Assembly (NCBI GenBank): GCA_038323965.1
Contig: JBBQHM010000003.1
Coordinates: forward strand, 1-53,258
DNA from: JBBQHM01 sp038323965
Lineage (GTDB): Bacteria; Verrucomicrobiota; Verrucomicrobiia; Chthoniobacterales; UBA10450
Length of the DNA: 53,258 bases
Direction of reading: 5' to 3'
The notes under the pieces were generated by a model. That model did not search any database, was not told where the DNA came from, and saw nothing but the letters and a program-made list of their open reading frames with translations. Positions 48,048 to 53,258 of the stretch are shown in pieces. Position 1 is the stretch's first letter; every line of letters begins with the position of its first letter. Position numbers and translations under genes: made by a program.

Positions 48048-48749
48048 TTACGTCGAAGACGTGGCTGGCCGGCGAATAAACGGAGAGACCATCGCCATTA
48101 CTTGCGGCTTGCTCAGGGGCTCATCAAACGCGCCTGTCCACGGCTTCTCTCCGCGGAGCCGCCGGATTTCCGCCGCGTGCCGTGCTTCCACCGAGTGAAT
48201 CCGCAGGGCGGCGGTGAGGAGAGCGCTACTGGTGATAAGGTTGGTCGCTTGTCCCTTGTAAGCTTTTACGCCCGTATCTTCGAAGGTCTGCGAGAGTTGA
48301 AGAAACGTACGGTAGTTGCTAAAAACATCGCGATACTTCCCGCCGCCGGTGAAATCGAACTGCGGCGCCGCCTGCGGTGCTCCACCGATGCCGGTGATAC
48401 CCGTCGTTAAGAAGGTAACGTGCGCTCCTTCTTGTTTGCTGATTTGCTCGAAGACTGCCCGGTCCGACGACGGGATAAGGCCGGGCGCTTTCAACGCCTC
48501 GACGTAAAATCCGTGCTCCAGTTCTTCCAGCAGAAGCGCGAATTGAAGCGTCTCTATCGCCAAGCCCGTCTGCGGGGCGATCGCGGAACCGACCAAGGCG
48601 CAACCGGTGGCGGCAAGGGGCGTTAAAACGGCGAGCGCGATTTTACCGCCACCTTTGGCGATTTGTTGAAATGCGGCGCGGCGCGTGGTCGAGGCAGAGG
48701 CTCCGTCCGTTCCGAGGTTTCCGATTAGGTCGAGAATTTGTGTATTCAT
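48048..48749 (-). CDS. Ferritin-like domain protein, second of tandem pair
   Basis: A 233-residue protein with a hydrophobic export-type segment (GGGKIALAVLTPLAATGCAL) preceded by TTRRAAFQQIAKGGG, which may be a degenerate Tat motif, and a Ferritin_2-type four-helix domain: LQFALLLEELEHGFYVEALK, FEQISKQEGAHVTFLTTGI, TFEDTGVKAYKGQ and RIHSVEARHAAEIRRLRGE. The Glu/His positions in these helices are those that bind a di-iron centre in the superfamily. The segment TGCAL could serve as a lipobox-like cysteine. It lies 17 bases downstream of a paralogue. Confidence 0.82.
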   Translation of the reverse strand: MNTQILDLIGNLGTDGASASTTRRAAFQQIAKGGGKIALAVLTPLAATGCALVGSAIAPQTGLAIETLQFALLLEELEHGFYVEALKAPGLIPSSDRAVFEQISKQEGAHVTFLTTGITGIGGAPQAAPQFDFTGGGKYRDVFSNYRTFLQLSQTFEDTGVKAYKGQATNLITSSALLTAALRIHSVEARHAAEIRRLRGEKPWTGAFDEPLSKPQVMAMVSPFIRRPATSST

Positions 48750-48766
48750 TTGAAGGAAATTCCTGG

Positions 48767-49474
48767 TTAGGCTTTTGGAAGGTTATCCGCATTGATCGGA
48801 GTTCGAATATAAGGAGCGACGACATGCAGCACTTCCGACGGCCGCATGACCGCGCCCAGCCCGAAACCGTCCACGATGTCGTCTCCGGCGAACGCGGCGC
48901 TGCGGGGCGCGAGCAAATCGCGCAGCATCGCGGCGTGACGTGCTTCCACCGAAACGATCCTGCCCGCCGCGAGAAGATGGTTAGGGTCTCTGAGCAACTG
49001 GCCCGCACCATTGTAAGCCCCGACCCCGGTATCTTCGAAGGTCTTAGCGGTGGTGAGCACACTCTGGCGACTGCTGAAATTAACAGTCCTGAAATCGACC
49101 TGCAGATTGGGAATCGCGGCTGCCCCGAGCGCGCCCTTCAGGAAGCTACGATGGGCGACTTCGTGATCGCGAATCTCAGTAAGGTACTGGCGTTCGCGCG
49201 AATTGATTCCCGAATAAAAGGAAGCGGTCACCTTGGTGTAGAAGGCGGCTTCCAACTGCTCGAGCGCATACGCGTAGTTCAACACTCCCACGTCCCCACT
49301 CCCGAGATTTACTCCGGCGGTCGCTTGCGCCCATAATTGACGCGGGATCAGACCCGCAGCCGTGGTGGCAAGGATCGTCGCGCCGGCGAACTTAAGGAAT
49401 GACCGGCGTCGCACCGCGAATCCATCAGAACCGTGCGCAGCACTCGATTGTATGGCTGTCTTCAATTCGTCCAT
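48767..49474 (-). CDS. Tat-exported ferritin-like domain protein, first of tandem pair
   Basis: A 235-residue protein with a classic twin-arginine signal, RRRSFLKFAGATILATTAAG, and an AQA-type cleavage site. The Ferritin_2 domain has LNYAYALEQLEAAFYTKVTA, EIRDHEVAHRSFLKG, KTFEDTGVGAYNGAGQLL and IVSVEARHAAMLRDLLAP, with the Glu and Glu-x-x-His ligands of a possible di-iron site. Such proteins are common in stress- or desiccation-tolerant soil bacteria; their activity is not defined. It is the first gene of a two-gene operon with its paralogue. The twin-arginine signal links it to TatA at 4824. Confidence 0.85.
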   Translation of the reverse strand: MDELKTAIQSSAAHGSDGFAVRRRSFLKFAGATILATTAAGLIPRQLWAQATAGVNLGSGDVGVLNYAYALEQLEAAFYTKVTASFYSGINSRERQYLTEIRDHEVAHRSFLKGALGAAAIPNLQVDFRTVNFSSRQSVLTTAKTFEDTGVGAYNGAGQLLRDPNHLLAAGRIVSVEARHAAMLRDLLAPRSAAFAGDDIVDGFGLGAVMRPSEVLHVVAPYIRTPINADNLPKA

Positions 49475-49820
49475 AAAATAAAAACGGGCGGTGATGTTCG
49501 GGTGGTTGTAAAAATAACGCCGTTGTCAAACTTTTATGTCCGTTACCGTACGAACATTGGAGTTTAAGAGAAATAGGGGTCAGTGCTCACTATTTGCACT
49601 CTTGTGCGAGAAATTCGGCGATGGCTGAGTTAGAGATGTTTAGGCTTCGCTCAATATGACAAGCAGCGCGGGAATTGGCGGCACGCCGCGGAGCCAAGGG
49701 TTTGTTTGCCAGAATCGGTGGCATGCGACAACTCGCGCGAGGTAACTCGCTCGCTTGCGCTACGTCAGTTTGATGATGCGAATTCACGGCCCTCGTTCAT
49801 GCGAGCTTCGATCTTATGAT
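49475..49820. other. 346-base intergenic region with possible transposase relic
   Basis: Separates the leftward ferritin-like pair from rightward csbD. On the minus strand TTGACA occurs about 50 bases before the ferritin ATG but no matching -10 box was found. AGAAATAGGGGTCAGTGCTC at 49569-49588 partly matches the motif at 29392-29405. A minus-strand frame at 49590-49787 ends ISNSAIAEFLAQECK immediately beside that motif; the layout resembles the eroded 3' end of a REP-associated (Y1) transposase gene, but I cannot confirm it. Confidence 0.35.
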
Positions 49821-50000
49821 ATGAGCTCAAGCACTGAAGACAAAATGTCGGGCGGTTTCCACGAAGCGAAAGGCAAGATCAAGGAAGAGGCCGGCAAGGT
49901 GACCGGTAATGAAGACCTCGAAGCCAGCGGCGCCGCTGAGAAAGCAGGCGGCAAGGTGGAAGAAAAGGTCGGCGACATCAAAAAAGTATTTGGGCAATAG
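49821..50000 (+). CDS. CsbD-family stress protein
   Basis: A 59-residue, highly hydrophilic protein with the CsbD pattern: MSGGFHEAKGKIKEEAGKVT, then GNEDLEASGAAEKAGGKVEE and a final KVGDIKKVFGQ. CsbD-like proteins are induced by general stress in many bacteria; the molecular role is unknown and they are largely disordered in solution. The frame is open from 49755, but MSSSTEDK at 49821 gives the expected size. It stands alone, with repeat DNA on its downstream side. Confidence 0.88.
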   Translation: MSSSTEDKMSGGFHEAKGKIKEEAGKVTGNEDLEASGAAEKAGGKVEEKVGDIKKVFGQ

Positions 50001-50054
50001 TCGGCGGTTTTTGCCGAAGGGGAACGGCAAAAAAGTTAGGGCTGATCGAAGTTC

Positions 50055-50099
50055 CTGTAGCGACGGCGCTCTGTCGCCGACAGAGCGGCGTAGCTACAG
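50055..50099. repeat. 45-base palindromic repeat (CTGTAGCGACGGCGCTCTGTCG family)
   Basis: The arms 50055-50076 and 50078-50099 are 22 bases each and complementary apart from two positions, around a single base. The left arm begins CTGTAGCGACGG and the right arm ends TAGCTACAG. It lies between csbD and acs and contains no gene. It resembles an abundant repeat I associate with soil Verrucomicrobia, which is memory, not a search. A second hairpin (50008-50033) precedes it. Confidence 0.8.
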
Positions 50100-50156
50100 C
50101 TGCGCAAATGCAACGCGCCGTTGAGTGCGCGCGCTCCGGCTGCTAGCGTGCTGCGC

Positions 50157-52100
50157 ATGGCAGATATCGAGTCGCACCTGATCGAGAAGCGCGTCTTTAA
50201 GACACCGCGCGCTTTTGCGAAAAGCTCACGCGTCTCGAGCCTCGAGCAATATCAGCGGATGCACCGCGAATCGATTCGCTCACCGGAAAAATTCTGGGCG
50301 CGCGAAGCGAAAGAGTTGCTCTGGCAAAAGCCGTGGCGGGAAGTCCTGCAATGGAAAGCGCCTTTCGCGAAGTGGTTCGTCGGCGGGAAAATAAACGTCT
50401 CGGAAAACTGCCTCGATCGCCATCTCGCCGGGCCTCGCCGCAATAAAGCGGCCATCATCTGGGAAGGTGAGCCAGGCGAAAAACGGACGCTGACCTATCA
50501 GCAATTGCATCGCGAAGTGTGCCGTTTCGCGAATGTGCTCAAGCGAAACAAAATTCGCAAAGGCGATCGCGTAATCATCTATCTGCCGACTATCCCGGAG
50601 GCTGCGATCGCCATGCTGGCGTGCGCACGAATCGGCGCGGTGCATTCAGTGGTGTTTGGCGGTTTTAGCGCCGATGCGATTCGCGATCGTATCGCGGACT
50701 GCGGCGCGACTGCCGTCATCACGGCTGATGGCAGCTACCGGCGCGGAGCGATCATTCCGCTCAAGAAAAATGTGGATAATGCGTTAACGGGGAAGACATC
50801 GATCAAGCGAGTGATCGTGTTCCGGCGGGCGGCGAATGAGATTCATATGCAGGAAGGGCGCGACGTCTGGTGGCATCGCGAGCTCGAGTATGTGGATGCG
50901 CGCTGCGCCGCGGAGCCGCTCGATTCCGAGCATCCGCTTTATATTCTTTATACCAGCGGATCGACCGGCAAACCCAAGGGCATTCTGCACACCACGGGCG
51001 GCTACCTGGTCGGGGTTTACTGCACTACCAAATATGTCTTCGATGTCCGTGAGGAGGACGTTTATTGGTGTACGGCGGACGTCGGCTGGGTCACTGGGCA
51101 CAGCTATACCGTCTATGGGCCGCTGGCATGCGGGGCGACGACTTTGATGTATGAAGGGGCACCGAACTGGCCGGAGCCGGATCGTTTCTGGCGGATCATT
51201 GCCAATTACGGCGTGAACATTCTCTACACGGCGCCGACGGCGATACGCGCCTTCATTCGCTGGGGCGATGATTGGCTCAAGAAACATGATCTCTCGTCCT
51301 TGCGCCTCCTTGGTTCCGTCGGAGAACCGATCAATCCGGAGGCGTGGATGTGGTATCACGAGAAGGTCGGCGGTGGTCGCTGCCCGATCGTCGATACGTG
51401 GTGGCAGACGGAAACGGGCGCGATCATGATCTCTCCCCTGCCCGGCGCGATTCCGCAGAAACCAGGGAGCGCGACGCTGCCGTTCTTCGGGGTGGATGCT
51501 GCGATTGTGGATGACGCAGGAGTCGAAGTTGGCCCGAACGTCGGCGGGAAGCTTATTATCCGAAAGCCATGGCCTTCGATGCTGCGCACGATTTACGGCG
51601 ATAAGGATCGGTATAAAAAACAGTATTGGAATGAATTCAAAGGCAGCTACCTGACAGGCGATGGAGCGCGCCGCGACAAGGATGGATATTTTTGGATCGT
51701 CGGCCGCATTGACGATGTGCTGAATGTCGCCGGTCATCGCCTCGGAACATCGGAGATCGAAAGTTCGCTGGTCAGTCATCCGCAGGTGGCGGAGGCTGCC
51801 GTGGTCGGTCGACCGGACGAAGCGAAGGGCCAGGCCGTCGTCGCGTTCGTGACTTTGAAAACTGGAGTGAAGGCGAGTCCGGAGTTACAGCAGGAATTGC
51901 GCAATCATGTCGGGATCCACATTGGCGCCATCGCAAAACCTGACGAGGTGCGTTTCGCCGACGCGCTGCCCAAGACTCGTAGCGGGAAAATCATGCGTCG
52001 CCTCTTAAAGGAAATCGCCAGCGGTAAAACCGTGACTGGCGATACGACGACTCTCGAAGATTTGAGCGTGCTGGCGAAACTGGGGAGCGAAGAGGGGTGA
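50157..52100 (+). CDS. acs: Acetyl-CoA synthetase
   Basis: Activates acetate with ATP and CoA through an acetyl-AMP intermediate. The 647-residue protein has the adenylation motifs YTSGSTGKPKGILHT, VDTWWQTETGAIMISP and DVLNVAGHRLGTSEIESSLV, plus ADVGWVTGHSYTVYGPL typical of Acs. Lys611 in PKTRSGKIMRRLLK is the catalytic lysine that is acetylated in regulated Acs enzymes. The frame is open from 50121, but MADIESHLIEKRVF at 50157 is the family start. Two palindromic repeats precede it. No actP or acetyltransferase (pat) gene is next to it. Confidence 0.95.
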   Translation: MADIESHLIEKRVFKTPRAFAKSSRVSSLEQYQRMHRESIRSPEKFWAREAKELLWQKPWREVLQWKAPFAKWFVGGKINVSENCLDRHLAGPRRNKAAIIWEGEPGEKRTLTYQQLHREVCRFANVLKRNKIRKGDRVIIYLPTIPEAAIAMLACARIGAVHSVVFGGFSADAIRDRIADCGATAVITADGSYRRGAIIPLKKNVDNALTGKTSIKRVIVFRRAANEIHMQEGRDVWWHRELEYVDARCAAEPLDSEHPLYILYTSGSTGKPKGILHTTGGYLVGVYCTTKYVFDVREEDVYWCTADVGWVTGHSYTVYGPLACGATTLMYEGAPNWPEPDRFWRIIANYGVNILYTAPTAIRAFIRWGDDWLKKHDLSSLRLLGSVGEPINPEAWMWYHEKVGGGRCPIVDTWWQTETGAIMISPLPGAIPQKPGSATLPFFGVDAAIVDDAGVEVGPNVGGKLIIRKPWPSMLRTIYGDKDRYKKQYWNEFKGSYLTGDGARRDKDGYFWIVGRIDDVLNVAGHRLGTSEIESSLVSHPQVAEAAVVGRPDEAKGQAVVAFVTLKTGVKASPELQQELRNHVGIHIGAIAKPDEVRFADALPKTRSGKIMRRLLKEIASGKTVTGDTTTLEDLSVLAKLGSEEG

Positions 52101-52128
52101 CGCTTTACCGCGAGAGCGCGGCGCATTT

Positions 52129-53258
52129 GTGAGCTTCATACGCACAGGTCTGCGGGAACTTCGGCTCAAAGTCGGCCGCCAACGCACGCGCATGGTGTTG
52201 CGGCGCGAGAAACGTCATCTGCAACGTGCGGAAATTCATCTCGGCCGCGAAGGTGTGGAGCAGGCCGGGAATTTTCCTGAACTTCGGAGCGAGATTGTCG
52301 CACTCAGGACGCTTGAACAGGAGCAACGCGAAGTCACGGTCCGGATCACGCAGCTCGAGGAAGCGCTGAAAAAGATTGAACTCGAGCGGCAGCAGAACGC
52401 CCGGGAACAGAACGCGGCCATCGGTAAGCTGGAGGACGAGAAGAAGCCGTTTCTACAGCAACGCGCGCTGGCGAAAAGCGCGTCGGATGTTTGTGATCGC
52501 GAATTGGCGGCGGTCGAGCGGCGCCTCCAGGATAATGACACGGCTGATCGCGAAATCCTGCGGCAGCTCGCCACCCTGCAGGCGCAAGCCCCACCTCCGG
52601 CAGATCTTGATGCACAAGCAGACTTGCTCGGAACACGGCGGGCGCGCTTGCCCGACGAACGCGCCGAGCTGGTGCGCGCACGGCTGGGAAGTGCGGATGC
52701 CTGTCGCGTGGCCAAGGAAAAACTGACAACGGCCGATGCGCAGCTCGCGACGGCCGACGCAAATATCGCCCGCGTGCGCGAAGAATTTGAATCGCGAGAT
52801 CGAACTCTGAACGAAAAAGCGCGCGGACTGCAGGATCAGCTCCGGGAAGCGCGACAACAACATCAGACCGTCGAGGAACGCAAAAATCCCGCGTATTTGA
52901 ACATTGGGCGGCATCTCGCCTCCCGCGGCATACCGCCGCCGAATGCGCCTCATTTGCTCCACGATGTTCAACGACGCCGCGGCGTGGTCGAGCGACATGT
53001 CGAACACACCGCAGAACTCGTTGTCCTGTCGCGACAGATAGATAAACAGGAGCTGCGAAAATTTTATTTCAGCGTGACATCGATCATCGTTCTGCTCGCG
53101 ATCCTGCTGCCTCTTGTGATACAAACTCCGCCCCGGCGGGAGTGGTTGCCGCAGGAAACGGAATCGATCGTTTCACTTAATGTCGAACAACTCGGTCGCG
53201 ATGATTTCGCTAAACGCTGGCGGAACGAACAACCCGATACCTGGCAAAAAACCTGGAA
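52129..53258 (+). CDS. Coiled-coil protein with one transmembrane helix (cut by window edge)
   Basis: An open frame from a GTG at 52129 that runs off the right edge with no stop (376 codons so far), so it would be missed by stop-to-stop ORF callers. The sequence starts MSFIRTGLRELRLKVGRQRT and continues as a long Glu/Arg/Gln/Leu-rich coiled coil (EQEQREVTVRITQLEEALKK; REEFESRDRTLNEKARGLQD) to about residue 270. A short globular part (LNIGRHLASRGIPPPNA) follows, then one membrane helix (FSVTSIIVLLAILLPLVIQT, about 311-332) and an extracytoplasmic part (GRDDFAKRWRNEQPD). I do not recognise a family. It starts 29 bases after acs; minus-strand frames over 52105-53124 are shadows of it. Confidence 0.75.
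   Translation, partial: MSFIRTGLRELRLKVGRQRTRMVLRREKRHLQRAEIHLGREGVEQAGNFPELRSEIVALRTLEQEQREVTVRITQLEEALKKIELERQQNAREQNAAIGKLEDEKKPFLQQRALAKSASDVCDRELAAVERRLQDNDTADREILRQLATLQAQAPPPADLDAQADLLGTRRARLPDERAELVRARLGSADACRVAKEKLTTADAQLATADANIARVREEFESRDRTLNEKARGLQDQLREARQQHQTVEERKNPAYLNIGRHLASRGIPPPNAPHLLHDVQRRRGVVERHVEHTAELVVLSRQIDKQELRKFYFSVTSIIVLLAILLPLVIQTPPRREWLPQETESIVSLNVEQLGRDDFAKRWRNEQPDTWQKTW

Noticed and set aside
49500..49556. LexA-like TGTTCG...CGAACA arms upstream of the ferritin-like pair
   Set aside because: The half-sites are about 50 bases apart, far from the four-base spacing of the motif.
50008..50033. Hairpin TTTTTGCCG-AAGGGGAA-CGGCAAAAA as an intrinsic terminator of csbD
   Set aside because: On either strand the T-run precedes the hairpin and A's follow it, so no U-tract lies 3' of the stem; it is an inverted repeat, not a classical terminator.
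52105..53124. Long minus-strand open frames near the right edge as genes
   Set aside because: Their translations are Arg/Ser-rich without family features; the plus frame from 52129 is open throughout and encodes a coherent coiled-coil protein with a membrane helix.
1..53258. CRISPR arrays, prophage or integrated elements
   Set aside because: No regularly spaced direct repeats, integrase or phage structural genes seen; both tRNA genes have intact ends without an adjacent integrase.

Overview
The window is about 53 kb of moderately GC-rich, densely packed bacterial chromosome. It most likely comes from a soil-type Verrucomicrobiota (Chthoniobacterales/Spartobacteria-like). The clues are a perfect TGTTC-N4-GAACA palindrome, which I recall as the published verrucomicrobial LexA operator; a 34-residue AURKAIP1/COX24-type ribosomal microprotein; short dispersed palindromes between genes; and many TPR and prepilin-like proteins. 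This placement is an inference, because no 16S rRNA or other decisive marker is present.

Layout. 1-6.6 kb: the start of dnaE (minus strand, runs off the left edge), then PII (glnB), glutamine synthetase (glnA), a TMTC-like membrane TPR protein, tatA, an acyl carrier protein and a GT4 glycosyltransferase. 6.6-9 kb (minus): a LOG-family protein, a TonB C-terminal-domain protein and an alpha/beta hydrolase. 9.0-15.3 kb: one tightly coupled operon with a small acidic protein, egtB, egtD, an OpuC/EgtV-type ATPase, a fused binding-protein/permease and an aldehyde dehydrogenase. It appears to join ergothioneine synthesis to a dedicated ABC transporter. 15.3-18.9 kb: a CarH-like B12-domain MerR regulator, a GlpT-like transporter and a radical SAM protein behind a LexA-like operator. 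18.9-23.9 kb: tRNA-Ser, PAP2 phosphatase, GT39 transferase, ruvA, an ATP-grasp-like unknown, smpB and rpoZ.

24-29.4 kb (minus): six prepilin-like genes that form two tandem copies of a three-gene cassette in GspI-GspJ-GspK order, each with its own TATAAT-type promoter. 29.6-36.2 kb: tRNA-Pro, a His-rich membrane protein, peroxiredoxin, the ribosomal microprotein, and two large TPR proteins on either side of an AI-2E-family exporter. 36.2-47.6 kb: an orphan Hsp70, a 2H phosphoesterase, DUF2237, an NlpC/P60-like hydrolase, LolC-like permease, gamma-glutamyltransferase, a Calx-beta-like secreted protein, orphan LigD polymerase, lpxK, thrB and an RlmI-like methyltransferase. 47.3-53.3 kb: a DUF883-like protein, dodecin, two tandem Tat/ferritin-like proteins, CsbD, acetyl-CoA synthetase and a coiled-coil membrane protein cut by the right edge.

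Overall this is mainly a housekeeping region: nitrogen assimilation, replication and repair, lipid A and envelope biogenesis, amino acid synthesis and acetate activation. The accessory modules of most interest are the egt-transporter operon, the duplicated pseudopilin cassette and the LexA-like site. No CRISPR array, prophage, intact insertion sequence or rRNA was seen.
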